DNA of 64,000 nucleotides, from assembly GCA_017454765.1 (NCBI GenBank), contig JAFTCJ010000026.1, forward strand, positions 1 to 64,000, given 5' to 3'. The notes under the pieces were generated by a model. It saw only the letters and a list, made by a program, of their open reading frames with translations. It was not told the origin of the DNA and made no database searches. This document shows positions 15,734 to 24,603 of this stretch, piece after piece; the first letter of the stretch is position 1, and each line of letters begins with the position of its first letter. The position numbers and the translations under genes are program-made. This stretch comes from Erysipelotrichaceae bacterium (lineage in GTDB: Bacteria > Bacillota_I > Bacilli_A > Erysipelotrichales > Erysipelotrichaceae).

Positions 15734-17159
15734 AGAATATTTCAAATATCTGTTCAGATCGAAGAAGTATCTTCTGCTTCTGATCGCTCTGATCACGCTG
15801 ATGAACGTCATCGGCAATCAGTCTGACGGCATCATGCTGCTGATACAGGTCTTCTTTACGATGGTCCTATCTTTTGCGATGCCGATGGATGTTTTCTATC
15901 ATGTGCACAACAGAAAGGCAGTGGATACGTATTTCTCCATCCCGGTTTCAAGAAAGGCCCTGATGGTGACAGGCTGTGTTTTTTCAGCATTGGTGACGTT
16001 CTTTCCGGCTGCCTGTGCCATCATCCGCAACACACTCGGTGACAGGGATATCAGCACCCTGCTGCTTCTGGCGGAGACGCTTCTGGACTGTGCTTCTGTC
16101 ACGGTATTCAATTCCGTTCTGTATCTGATCGGCAACAACATCATCGACGGCGTGGTCATGATGGGTGCCTATACCTTCATGCCGCTGGCGATCATCGGGA
16201 TTCTCAACAGTTTTGTCTATTCTTATATTGCGGGTCTCAGAAGCATCGAATTCTTTGAAGCGCGTCTGCTTTCCCCGCTCTATATGGGATTCTATCTGCT
16301 GGACAGTTCCTGGAACGGGAATATCGATTATCTGAGTCTGATCGGACTGATCGTCGTACTGATCCTGTTCTCATATCTCTTATACCGTTCTTATGTGAAA
16401 AGGGCAGCGGAGCGGGCTGACAGTCAGTCGACACAGTTTCTGTCTTACCCGTTCGTGATCAATTTCTATCTGATCAGCTGTCTTTTCCTGATCGCATCGT
16501 TCTATAACTATAATTACGGGAATCTCGGCATCTTCGTAAAGGATTATTTCTTCCTTTATGTCCTGCTGTTTGCGGTCTTCGTTGCGGCTTACTTCCTTTA
16601 CCGCCGGAAGTTCTACTTCAATTACAGACTGCCGCTCTTCTATGTGATCGTGATGCTGATATCGCTTCTGTGCGCAGGGGTCTGTATGAAATATGATGGC
16701 TTCGGTCTTTCCGGATGTTATGAAAAGGCTAAGGGCAAGGATTACTGCACCATCAGTGCCTGGGTGGATTATCATAACGGAATTTATGAGTATGTGAAGG
16801 AAGAAACGGGTGAGGATCCGCAGTATGTGCAGATTTTCATTGAAGTCGGAGGAGATGATGCGTCTTTCCATCCGGCGATGAGTGAAAAAACTTCCGATCT
16901 GATCGAAGAGATCCGCAAGAAGGCAATTGACTATTTCTATGACGACAGAGACGATCTTTCCGATATCGGTGTCCTGTATATCAGCGGCAAGGACAGCAGG
17001 AAGTATTATCAGTATGATCTGAATGAAGGCCTGGATCTGCAGACAATCGTGGAATTTGCGAAGGATCCGGCCGTCACGGTGATGATAGGGACATACAATA
17101 AGGAATATCAGCTGATGACTGACGGTTCCCTGAGAGTTTCTCAAGTCTATGAACAGTGA
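15723..17159 (+). CDS. ABC-2-like transporter permease
   Basis: A 478-residue membrane protein with roughly eight to ten hydrophobic segments: six in the first 240 residues and three or more near 255-335, followed by a soluble C-terminal domain of about 140 residues. The basic opening 'MFSKEYFKYLFRSKKY' is typical of ABC-2 permeases linked to YtrA-type regulators. GAAGGAGG precedes ATG 15723, which lies inside the ATPase gene. Substrate is unknown; relatives respond to peptide antibiotics or envelope stress. The C-terminal outside domain is not recognised. Confidence 0.75.
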   Translation: MFSKEYFKYLFRSKKYLLLLIALITLMNVIGNQSDGIMLLIQVFFTMVLSFAMPMDVFYHVHNRKAVDTYFSIPVSRKALMVTGCVFSALVTFFPAACAIIRNTLGDRDISTLLLLAETLLDCASVTVFNSVLYLIGNNIIDGVVMMGAYTFMPLAIIGILNSFVYSYIAGLRSIEFFEARLLSPLYMGFYLLDSSWNGNIDYLSLIGLIVVLILFSYLLYRSYVKRAAERADSQSTQFLSYPFVINFYLISCLFLIASFYNYNYGNLGIFVKDYFFLYVLLFAVFVAAYFLYRRKFYFNYRLPLFYVIVMLISLLCAGVCMKYDGFGLSGCYEKAKGKDYCTISAWVDYHNGIYEYVKEETGEDPQYVQIFIEVGGDDASFHPAMSEKTSDLIEEIRKKAIDYFYDDRDDLSDIGVLYISGKDSRKYYQYDLNEGLDLQTIVEFAKDPAVTVMIGTYNKEYQLMTDGSLRVSQVYEQ

Positions 17160-17195
17160 TCTGTGACGCAGACTTAAGAAAAATTTAGTAGATAT

Positions 17196-17229
17196 TTAAG
17201 AGGAACACGCGTTCCTCTTAACATATAAT
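17196..17229 (+). promoter_or_regulatory. Perfect palindrome next to a -10 box
   Basis: TTAAGAGGAAC / GTTCCTCTTAA, an 11-bp perfect inverted repeat over ACGC, fills the place of the -35 element. TATAAT follows two bases later (17224-17229). Without a T-run it is a poor terminator, so an activator or repressor site for the PASTA-ABC operon is more likely. Confidence 0.5.
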
Positions 17230-17260
17230 AGAGAGTGAGAGTAATGAAGGAGGATGGATT

Positions 17261-18766
17261 ATGCCTGATGATAAAAACTTTCTGGATCAGTTTTCCGACA
17301 GCGGGAAACCGGCCAGTTTTCAGGAAGAAGAAAGAGTCCCGGTAGTCAGACAGAGAAAACCGCTGAATGTCAAGGTGCTGATCATTGCAGCTATTGCCCT
17401 GATCGCTTTGGCGATCGCAGCTTATTTCCTGTTCCTGGCACCGAAGATCGTCATGCCCGATTTTGTCGGCAAGACCAGGAGCGATGTCGCTGCCTGGGTC
17501 AAGCAGCAGGGCATTGAGGCAACAGGCGTCGTTTTTGACGACACTTATGATTTTGACAGCGATGAGGGTACCATCCTCACCCAGAATGTCGCTGCCGGAA
17601 AGAAAGTCAGAAACAACGTCAAACTGAATTTCACACTGTCTCTGGGACCCGATCCCGATGAGCGGATCAAGGTTCCCGATCTCGAGACCATGACCAAGCA
17701 GGAGATCCAGGAATGGATCGCTGAAAACAAACTGCTCAAGACCAAGACCATCACCGCCTATAACGATTATGTCGTGGAAAACAATGTCATCGATTATTCG
17801 TTCAGCGGCTGTGAAGAGGATTCTTTCACCAGAGGCTGTACTCTGAAGATCAACGTATCCAAAGGACCGGCTCCGGCAGGAAAGGTCACGATGGAAGATT
17901 TCGAGAAGAAGCCTTATGCGAGCGTAGAAGCCTGGGCAAAATCCAAGAAGATCGATCTGATCAGGGTCGACCAGTATTCGGATAAGGTCGATGCGGAATA
18001 TGTCATCTCCCAGTCGATCGCTTCCGGAAAGACGATCAAGGAAGGCGATTCGCTGACGGTCGTCGTCTCTTTGGGACAGGCGGTCTACATGCCCAATATG
18101 GTCGGCTGGAGCAAGAAACAGGTCGATGCCTGGGTCAGAAAGAATCCGAGCGTCTATCTGGATATGTCAAAAGAGGTCTATTCATCCGAGGCCAAGGATG
18201 TGATCCTGAGTCAGTCCAAGGCAGCCGGCGCGCTGATCAATCCGGAAGATCTGATCGAGCTGACTGTTTCTTTAGGCAATATCGTCGATGTACCGGCAGG
18301 CTTTGAGGGAAGCGAGTATCATGACCGCAACGGTCTGCATGACTGGAAGGATGCACAGAACGAACTGGGCGCCGGTATCACCGTCAACCAGATCAAGGAG
18401 TTCTCCGATGATTATCCGGTCAATACGATCGTCCGTTATGACAACGGTGTCTATGTCGGCGGCACTTTGAACGTCTATATCTCCAGAGGAAGGAACATCC
18501 TGCTGGAGGATTATACCAATCCTGACGGCAAGCTGCTGAAGTGGACCGATCTGGAAGCAGGCAATCTGACAGAAGACGAGGCCAGAGAACTGTGCGATGC
18601 ATTAAAGATCAACTACGAAATATCATATACCTACAAGGCAGGAAAGAATAACGGTGAAGTCATCTCGGCAAGACGCTGGGATAACAAGCCGATCAAGGCC
18701 GGTACTTATCTGCCGGAAGACATCGTTGTCTATATCACAGTCAGCGATGACAGTTACAAGAACTAG
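17261..18766 (+). CDS. PASTA-repeat membrane protein without kinase domain
   Basis: A 501-residue protein: about 45 cytoplasmic residues, one membrane helix (about 45-65), then tandem PASTA-like modules outside. Each shows the 'MPDFVGKTRSDVAAWV' type opening and the closing strand of the 'LTVVVSLG' type; I count four clear copies (about 68-128, 133-205, 207-270, 272-335) and one or two degenerate ones. PASTA modules usually bind peptidoglycan fragments or lipid II in Ser/Thr kinases and PBPs. Here no kinase or transpeptidase domain is present. AAGGAGG precedes the ATG. It starts an operon with a MacB-like ABC permease and ATPase, so it may be the sensing partner of that transporter. Confidence 0.82.
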   Translation: MPDDKNFLDQFSDSGKPASFQEEERVPVVRQRKPLNVKVLIIAAIALIALAIAAYFLFLAPKIVMPDFVGKTRSDVAAWVKQQGIEATGVVFDDTYDFDSDEGTILTQNVAAGKKVRNNVKLNFTLSLGPDPDERIKVPDLETMTKQEIQEWIAENKLLKTKTITAYNDYVVENNVIDYSFSGCEEDSFTRGCTLKINVSKGPAPAGKVTMEDFEKKPYASVEAWAKSKKIDLIRVDQYSDKVDAEYVISQSIASGKTIKEGDSLTVVVSLGQAVYMPNMVGWSKKQVDAWVRKNPSVYLDMSKEVYSSEAKDVILSQSKAAGALINPEDLIELTVSLGNIVDVPAGFEGSEYHDRNGLHDWKDAQNELGAGITVNQIKEFSDDYPVNTIVRYDNGVYVGGTLNVYISRGRNILLEDYTNPDGKLLKWTDLEAGNLTEDEARELCDALKINYEISYTYKAGKNNGEVISARRWDNKPIKAGTYLPEDIVVYITVSDDSYKN

Positions 18767-18774
18767 GAGCAATT

Positions 18775-20388
18775 ATGAATTTTATAAACAGAGCATTCAA
18801 GAATGTGACCAGGAGGCTGTCGAAGACGATCCTGCTGGTACTTACTTTTTTCCTGATCGGAAATCTGGTGATCATCGGTCTGGGCATATCAAGTGCTTCG
18901 AAAAGTGCGAAGATCCTGACCAGACAGAAGATGAGAGCCGTCGTTACCTATCAGGTCGATTATGAGAAGGTCTGGCGCTATGCCGACACCATCGAAGATG
19001 AGGATGAACTGCAGAAGTTCTATGAGAATTATCCCAGAGTCAAGGTAGAGGACGTCACCGAATTCCTGAAGGATGAAAGAGTGAAGATGGCCAATTCCAT
19101 CTCTTCCAACATGTGGTATTCCGATGAGAACAATTCGCTGGATTTCGTTCATCTGGGCAATACCAGGGAAGAGAACATGGATGATACCGGTCAGAGCTGC
19201 TGGTATGATGAAAGCGGTGCGATGCAGTGCGAGACATACAAGGAGCCGATCTTCTTCGTCAAGAGCAACATGTATCCGGGCATGATCGAATTTGAAGACG
19301 GCGATTATCAGATCGTCAGCGGCCGATTCTACAACCAGGATGAGATTGACAACGGCTCGATGGTCTGTGTGATCTCTCAGAATCTGGCTGCGACGAACAA
19401 TGTCACCGTCGGCGATGAGATCGTTCTGGCGACTTCTTATATGTCAACTTATATGAAACAGAGCGGTGTCGAGGCTTCGGATATCGAGAATTCTTTTGAA
19501 GTCATCGGTATCTATTCCCATAACAATCCGCTGACACCGGACAATTCCAACTATGACTATGCTTCGCCGTACGAGAATCCGGACAACATGATCTTCATGC
19601 CCAGCACGACCGTCTATATGGCACAGCTGCCGGCGAATGAGAAGACCTTTGATTATTACGCACAGATGTATCCGGAAGAGGAATACTATCAGAATCCGGA
19701 CAACCGTCCCAGCATCGAGAACATGGATAAGAACATGAATATCGACAATGTGACATTATTGCTGGATGATCCGCTGAATGTCGATCAGTTCGTGGAGGAT
19801 CATCAGAATTCCCTGTCACAGTTCACTTCTCTGGATGCCAACAACGACGAGTTCAACCGTCTGGCCAAGCCTCTGGACACTTTGAGCATGTATGCGAACT
19901 TTATTGTCTGGCTGGTCGTCATCAATGCGATCGTCATCATCACCCTGGTCACGGCACTGACGCTCAAGACCAGAGAGTATGAGATCGGTGTCTTACTTTC
20001 CGTCGGCGCCAGCAAGCTGAAGGTCATTGCCCAGTTCTTTATCGAACTGGCGATTGTGGCGATCATCGGCTTCACCATGGCTGTGGTATCGGGTTCCCTG
20101 ATCTCCCGTCAGATCGGCAACAAGGTCCTGGAAGCCCAGATCGCTTCCAGCGAAATCAATGAGGAAGAAGACGACTACGGATACAACTACATCGATCCCT
20201 GGTCAACGGATTACACGACCGACATCACCCTCGATGACCTGGTTTCCGAATATGAAGTGACGGTATCGCCGTTAATCATTGCGGAGATCTACATCCTGGG
20301 ACTGGGTATCGTGCTGATCTCCGTCATCATTCCTTCGTTCATGATCATGCGTTACAATCCCAAGAAGATCCTGATGAATCAGAACTAG
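18775..20388 (+). CDS. MacB/FtsX-like ABC transporter permease
   Basis: A 537-residue protein with the four-helix MacB/FtsX plan: a membrane helix near 20-42, a large outside domain (about 45-365), then three helices near 370-395, 420-445 and 500-525. The cytoplasmic loop 'LTLKTREYEIGVLLSVGASK' after the second helix is the FtsX-family coupling signature. An acidic loop rich in Tyr and Asp separates the last two helices. Such permeases move signals or lipoproteins/peptides by mechanotransmission rather than classical transport. The ATPase follows after nine bases. Substrate unknown. Confidence 0.83.
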   Translation: MNFINRAFKNVTRRLSKTILLVLTFFLIGNLVIIGLGISSASKSAKILTRQKMRAVVTYQVDYEKVWRYADTIEDEDELQKFYENYPRVKVEDVTEFLKDERVKMANSISSNMWYSDENNSLDFVHLGNTREENMDDTGQSCWYDESGAMQCETYKEPIFFVKSNMYPGMIEFEDGDYQIVSGRFYNQDEIDNGSMVCVISQNLAATNNVTVGDEIVLATSYMSTYMKQSGVEASDIENSFEVIGIYSHNNPLTPDNSNYDYASPYENPDNMIFMPSTTVYMAQLPANEKTFDYYAQMYPEEEYYQNPDNRPSIENMDKNMNIDNVTLLLDDPLNVDQFVEDHQNSLSQFTSLDANNDEFNRLAKPLDTLSMYANFIVWLVVINAIVIITLVTALTLKTREYEIGVLLSVGASKLKVIAQFFIELAIVAIIGFTMAVVSGSLISRQIGNKVLEAQIASSEINEEEDDYGYNYIDPWSTDYTTDITLDDLVSEYEVTVSPLIIAEIYILGLGIVLISVIIPSFMIMRYNPKKILMNQN

Positions 20389-20397
20389 GAGGTGTCT

Positions 20398-21072
20398 ATG
20401 TCAGAAATATTGAAACTGGAAAATATCAATTATTCCTATATCGACGGCGGCTACGAAAGACAGATCCTGAAGGATCTCTCCTACAGTTTTGAACAGGGGA
20501 AGTTCTACACGATCTTAGGTCCTTCGGGTTCCGGCAAGACGACATTGCTGTCGATCATCGCCGGTCTGGATACGCCCAACAGCGGCGAGATCTGGTTTGA
20601 AGGCAAGAACATCAAAGAGATCGGACTGCACAAGTTCAGAAGGAATGCGATCTCGATCGTCTTCCAGCAGTACAACCTGATCTCTTATCTGACAGCAGTG
20701 GAGAATGTCTTATTGGCCATGTCGGAAACAGACAATGAACTGCCCAAGGGCAGAAAGAACGTTGCCTATAATCTGCTGCAACGTTTCGGTATCGTGAGAA
20801 GCAAGGCTGACCGTATGGTCAATCAGCTCTCCGGCGGTGAACAGCAGAGAGTGGCCATCGCCAGATCCCTTGCCAGCAACGTCAACCTGATCTTTGCGGA
20901 TGAGCCGACCGGAAACCTGGATACAGCGACCGAAAAGGAGATCATCGGTATCTTCAAGGAACTCTCCCATGAATTCGGCAAGACGATCATCGTCGTCACC
21001 CACTCCGATACAGTCTCGGCCATGTCCGATCAGAGGATATTGCTGAAAGACGGAAAGCTCACAGATCTGTAA
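20398..21072 (+). CDS. MacB/LolD-type ABC transporter ATP-binding protein
   Basis: A 224-residue ATPase with Walker A 'GPSGSGKTT', signature 'LSGGEQQRVAIARSLA', Walker B 'LIFADEPTGNLD' and switch His in 'VVTHSD'. 'DEPTGNLD' is characteristic of the MacB/LolD/FtsE branch, matching the permease just upstream. AGGAGGT lies five bases before ATG 20398; a GTG two codons earlier overlaps that site and is less likely. It closes the PASTA-ABC operon and is followed by a terminator. Confidence 0.9.
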   Translation: MSEILKLENINYSYIDGGYERQILKDLSYSFEQGKFYTILGPSGSGKTTLLSIIAGLDTPNSGEIWFEGKNIKEIGLHKFRRNAISIVFQQYNLISYLTAVENVLLAMSETDNELPKGRKNVAYNLLQRFGIVRSKADRMVNQLSGGEQQRVAIARSLASNVNLIFADEPTGNLDTATEKEIIGIFKELSHEFGKTIIVVTHSDTVSAMSDQRILLKDGKLTDL

Positions 21073-21080
21073 ACAAATGA

Positions 21081-21104
21081 AAAGCCCGGTTTATACCGGG
21101 CTTT
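21081..21104. terminator. Bidirectional terminator
   Basis: AAAGCCCGGT / ACCGGGCTTT, ten bp over TTAT, between convergent genes. Confidence 0.78.
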
Positions 21105-21128
21105 GTAAATTGATGGAATCTTTAATTA

Positions 21129-21722
21129 TTATTCTTCTTCCTTCGGTTCTTCTGCCACAACTTCCTCAACTGGAGCTTCCTCTTTTGCAGGAGCTTCTTT
21201 GGGCTCTAAAGCTTTCTTCAGGCCTTCGACACCTTTTTCAGCGATGTTGATGGTCTTGACTTTAGCCTTGTTGATGACTTCCTGAACTTCAGGTTTGTTG
21301 AAGTAATCATTGATCTTTTCAACCAGATTGTTGAGCACTTCAGCTGTTTTCTTGTAAGCATCTGACTCTTTGACCTTGTCGAATTCAGCCATGATGTCTT
21401 CACCTAATTTGTCGAGTTTGTTTTCCTTGTCGACTTTCTTGGTCAGTTCGCCGACTTTCTCTTTGGTGAAATCAACAGCTTCCATTGATTTTGCTTTCAC
21501 TTTGTCAAGGAATTCGTCCAGCTTTTCATCTTCCTGTACATCATTGATGATGCCTTTGACTTTTTCTATAGATGACTTAATAGCTTCTTCGGTCTTTTCG
21601 ACGAGTGCTTTTGCTTTTTCCTTACCGGCTTCATCTAACTGGTCAGCCTTTTCAGCAAGATCTTTTTCAAGTTCTTCAACCTGAGATTCCATTTCTTTTA
21701 CAGTATCCTCAAATTTTGTCAT
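21129..21722 (-). CDS. Highly charged helical protein of unknown function
   Basis: A 197-residue protein of almost pure amphipathic helix with alternating Lys and Glu, and a Pro/Glu/Ala/Val-rich tail ('EEAPVEEVVAEEPKEEE'). The pattern of 11- to 22-residue periodicity resembles apolipoprotein-, phasin- or LEA-like proteins and coiled coils; no catalytic motif is visible and there is no signal peptide. Codon use favours A/T endings more than the neighbours. A strong AAGGAGG lies before the ATG. It is monocistronic and faces away from the TIR-cluster genes. Function not known. Confidence 0.6.
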   Translation of the reverse strand: MTKFEDTVKEMESQVEELEKDLAEKADQLDEAGKEKAKALVEKTEEAIKSSIEKVKGIINDVQEDEKLDEFLDKVKAKSMEAVDFTKEKVGELTKKVDKENKLDKLGEDIMAEFDKVKESDAYKKTAEVLNNLVEKINDYFNKPEVQEVINKAKVKTINIAEKGVEGLKKALEPKEAPAKEEAPVEEVVAEEPKEEE

Positions 21723-21881
21723 ATCAGAATACCTCCTTTACATTTATTATATAAAAAATTGTGAAGTCAATGTGAATAATATGATAATTTAGCACTCGTT
21801 TATTACTCTCTTTCTCAAAGACGGGATAGGGTTTTTTCCCTGCAGACTTTGTTATAATTAGAAAAGAAAGAAGAAGTCTGT

Positions 21882-22202
21882 ATGGAGATAAAAGATGAGC
21901 TTCCAATGAAGCTGGAATACCAGCGTATGCGGGAGTATTCCGCGTACGGGGAAAGTGAAGATCTTGAGCTGATACAGGATGTTCTGGATGCGCTGAGATC
22001 TCTTGAGATCGGAAGAGCAACGGACATCGCTGTTGAAGATTACGGCGATATCATTCGTTTTATTTATGCAGACGGATCAGAAAAGACTTTTGAATTTGAA
22101 GACAGTATCATCGTCACGGGAAGGAATGAACGTTTTGAGGTCGAAGGCGATCTTTCCCGTGTCAGACGGCTGTTAAGCGTATTGACAGAAGGAGAAGAAT
22201 GA
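21882..22202 (+). CDS. Small protein of unknown function, first gene of the TIR cluster
   Basis: A 106-residue acidic protein: an N-terminal helical part and a beta-rich C-terminal part ('GDIIRFIYADGSEKTFEFED'). No signal peptide or membrane segment and no family recognised. A TATAAT at 21853-21858 lies 24 bases before the ATG, with a purine-rich AGAAAGAAGAAG as ribosome site. The stop overlaps the start of the next gene by four bases, so it is translated together with the 399-residue protein. Confidence 0.6.
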   Translation: MEIKDELPMKLEYQRMREYSAYGESEDLELIQDVLDALRSLEIGRATDIAVEDYGDIIRFIYADGSEKTFEFEDSIIVTGRNERFEVEGDLSRVRRLLSVLTEGEE

Positions 22203-23398
22203 TGAGCGAAATAAAGGATTTCAGAGACCAGAACGGCAATATTCTGGCACATGCGGCGATTGCCGACGGATATACGATCGGCGGGTCGCTCAATGACGGT
22301 TTCCAGCATGAGAATGTTCCGTTTTTCATTACGGCACATGCGGTCAACAATCAGACCAATGCGATGATCATCGCCTTGAGCGATGAGAAGTTCACGACTT
22401 ATAAGAACGCCATGATCAAGATGACGCTCAAGGCCATGGCCGATGTCAAATGGAACTCCATCAGGGATTTCATCGAACCGGAGGATTATCTGCAGCAGTT
22501 TGCGGAAGCGATGTCGCAGATGAAACTGACGGTCGTCGGAGAGGCCGACATGCCCAGTGTCTGCGGCGCAAATCCCCAGCAGACTTATCAGGAATTCATG
22601 TCGTTCTACCAGGCGGCATTCGACAGGGATGCCCAGCTGGGTACGGAGACCAGAGCCAACAACGTCCTTGTCCGCTCGTTCATGAGAAGATATGAGGGAA
22701 CCGCCAAGAGCGGTGTGAAATGTACGGTGGTCGCCGGTATGGATTATAACGGTATCGAATACTACTCGCCCCAGAGCATCTTAAGCGCCATCAATCCGCT
22801 GGCCGGACTCTTCGGACAGGCAGTCAAGGAGAAGGAAGCGGAAAAGAGTTCAAAGCAGTTCGGACAGGGTTCACCCTGCGACGGCATCGATTGGGGTGCC
22901 AAAAACAAGTTCCTGCTGCTTTGTCCGAAGGAATATGAAAAAGAGGCTTTCCGTGATTTCATGGAATTCGTACAGACGTTCCATATGGATGACAGACTGC
23001 GTCAGAGATACTATGAACTGATCAGCCAGAGAAGCATGATGCGTCTTCAGGAGACGCTGCAGTTCCAGGGCATGGCTCAGGCCAACATGCAGAGCCTGAT
23101 GTATAACCAGCAAAAGCTCACGCAGACACTGGCACAGAACAGCGCCCAGATGTCTGCCGGCATCATGGATTCCTGGAACCGGAAGATGGCATCCGATTCC
23201 AGGATCTCGCAGGCCAGAAGCGAAGCGATCAGAGGCGTCAATGTCTATCAGAACAGCTACGGCCAGAATGTGGATGTATCGGTAGCAGCCGATCATGTCT
23301 ATCAGAATCAGTACGGGGATGTCTATGGCGTATCCGGAAACGCTCTGGATCAGGATGTCCTGAACAAGATCAACTGGACGGAGCTGAATAAGAAATGA
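22199..23398 (+). CDS. Unknown protein, distant paralogue of the following gene product
   Basis: A 399-residue soluble protein of no family I recognise. Residues 1-270 form an alpha/beta domain with a hydrophobic stretch near 185-205; about 275-335 is a Gln/Met-rich helix; the tail (about 335-385) carries 'SDSRISQARSEAIRGVNVYQ' and 'AADHVYQNQYG'. The next protein has the same order and a clearly related tail ('MDDRIQRWRHESMMGVETYE', 'RADRVFENN'), so the two arose by old duplication. The tail may be a targeting or assembly signal. ATGATG gives two possible starts. ATGA overlap joins it to the next gene. Confidence 0.68.
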   Translation: MMSEIKDFRDQNGNILAHAAIADGYTIGGSLNDGFQHENVPFFITAHAVNNQTNAMIIALSDEKFTTYKNAMIKMTLKAMADVKWNSIRDFIEPEDYLQQFAEAMSQMKLTVVGEADMPSVCGANPQQTYQEFMSFYQAAFDRDAQLGTETRANNVLVRSFMRRYEGTAKSGVKCTVVAGMDYNGIEYYSPQSILSAINPLAGLFGQAVKEKEAEKSSKQFGQGSPCDGIDWGAKNKFLLLCPKEYEKEAFRDFMEFVQTFHMDDRLRQRYYELISQRSMMRLQETLQFQGMAQANMQSLMYNQQKLTQTLAQNSAQMSAGIMDSWNRKMASDSRISQARSEAIRGVNVYQNSYGQNVDVSVAADHVYQNQYGDVYGVSGNALDQDVLNKINWTELNKK

Positions 23399-24600
23399 GC
23401 AGAATCTTCACGGACAGAAATACAGGGCAGCCACTCCTGGAAGCGATACTGCCTGAGGATTTTGTGCTGGACGCCTATCTGAAGGTCGAACAGTATCCTC
23501 TGAACCAGAAAGTCAGGATCTACGGCAAAGCCGTGAAAGACAGCTGTTTCATTTATTATCAGTCGGGCGATACTTATCTTCTGAACAAGGATTCTTCCGT
23601 TCTCTACAATCAGTATATCGATCCCAGCGGATCAAAAGACCAGAGCGGGAATTATTATACCCGGGTCTTTCCGTCGATCCAGAAAGAACTGGATGGTTTT
23701 GCCTCATCACTTTCCGACAAGGTCAAGACACCCGGAAGCTATTTTGAGTTTTCCGATCCCTTAAGAGAAAAGGCGGAAGCGGAATTTCAGCATCAGATCA
23801 GTGAGACATTAAGTGAGATGCAGCTGGGAGCACAGATCTCTTCAATGTCAGTCACGACACTGGTGAGGAATTATCTGCTGGACGGAGGTCTGGCTGCCTA
23901 TGAGACTGACAAGGGCATCGTAGCTGTATGTCTTTACCGCATCGGTCTGGAGAGCGATATCCTGCAGGGTCCGGCGATCATTGAAGAGAATCTGAGCGAT
24001 AAACCCTTCAGCAAGGCTGAAGTCACTTTTGGAACAGTGCGATCTTCGGCAGCCTGGAGCATTCCTTATATCGTCTATATGGTCTCCGATCGGAAAGAAG
24101 ATCTGAGTGTATTCATGAATTTTGCGGAGAGTGTCGATCTTTCCGCACAGGTCAAAGCCTACAGTCAGCAGCTGCATCAGCAGGTCGTCGCCTATCAGAC
24201 ACAGATGGCACAGATGCAGACGGCCCAGACACAGGCCCAGATCAACACGATGTGGGCTCAACAGCAGCAGGCCTGGGCGGCATCGGACAGACTCAGGGAT
24301 GCCATCCATCAGGATCTGGACAACTTTCACAACAACCTGAATCAGACGATGGCGGAAAATGACAGGCGTTTTTCCTTTAACAGCCAGTCGGAAAGCATGG
24401 ATGATCGGATACAGCGCTGGCGCCATGAATCCATGATGGGTGTGGAGACTTATGAAAGAAATGACGGTTCCGCTGTCGAATATGACAACAGGGCGGACCG
24501 CGTCTTTGAGAACAACCTGGATCAGACCCAGTATTTCGGTACGAGGCATTATTATGATGACTATGTACCCGAGGGCTGGCACGAAATAAAGAAAAAATAG
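23395..24600 (+). CDS. Unknown protein, distant paralogue of the preceding gene product
   Basis: A 401-residue protein with the same plan as its upstream neighbour: alpha/beta domain (about 1-255), a long Gln-rich helix (about 260-325, with 'QTQMAQMQTAQTQAQ' and 'WAQQQQAW'), and a conserved tail with 'RIQRWRHESMMGVETYE' and 'NRADRVFENN'. Similarity can also be followed at the N-terminus (Leu-x-x-Ala, then Lys/Asn-Ala-Val) but is low. No catalytic motif, signal or membrane segment is evident. It is three bases upstream of the TIR-domain gene, which lacks a good ribosome site of its own and is probably translationally coupled. Confidence 0.68.
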   Translation: MSRIFTDRNTGQPLLEAILPEDFVLDAYLKVEQYPLNQKVRIYGKAVKDSCFIYYQSGDTYLLNKDSSVLYNQYIDPSGSKDQSGNYYTRVFPSIQKELDGFASSLSDKVKTPGSYFEFSDPLREKAEAEFQHQISETLSEMQLGAQISSMSVTTLVRNYLLDGGLAAYETDKGIVAVCLYRIGLESDILQGPAIIEENLSDKPFSKAEVTFGTVRSSAAWSIPYIVYMVSDRKEDLSVFMNFAESVDLSAQVKAYSQQLHQQVVAYQTQMAQMQTAQTQAQINTMWAQQQQAWAASDRLRDAIHQDLDNFHNNLNQTMAENDRRFSFNSQSESMDDRIQRWRHESMMGVETYERNDGSAVEYDNRADRVFENNLDQTQYFGTRHYYDDYVPEGWHEIKKK

Positions 24601-24603
24601 TTT

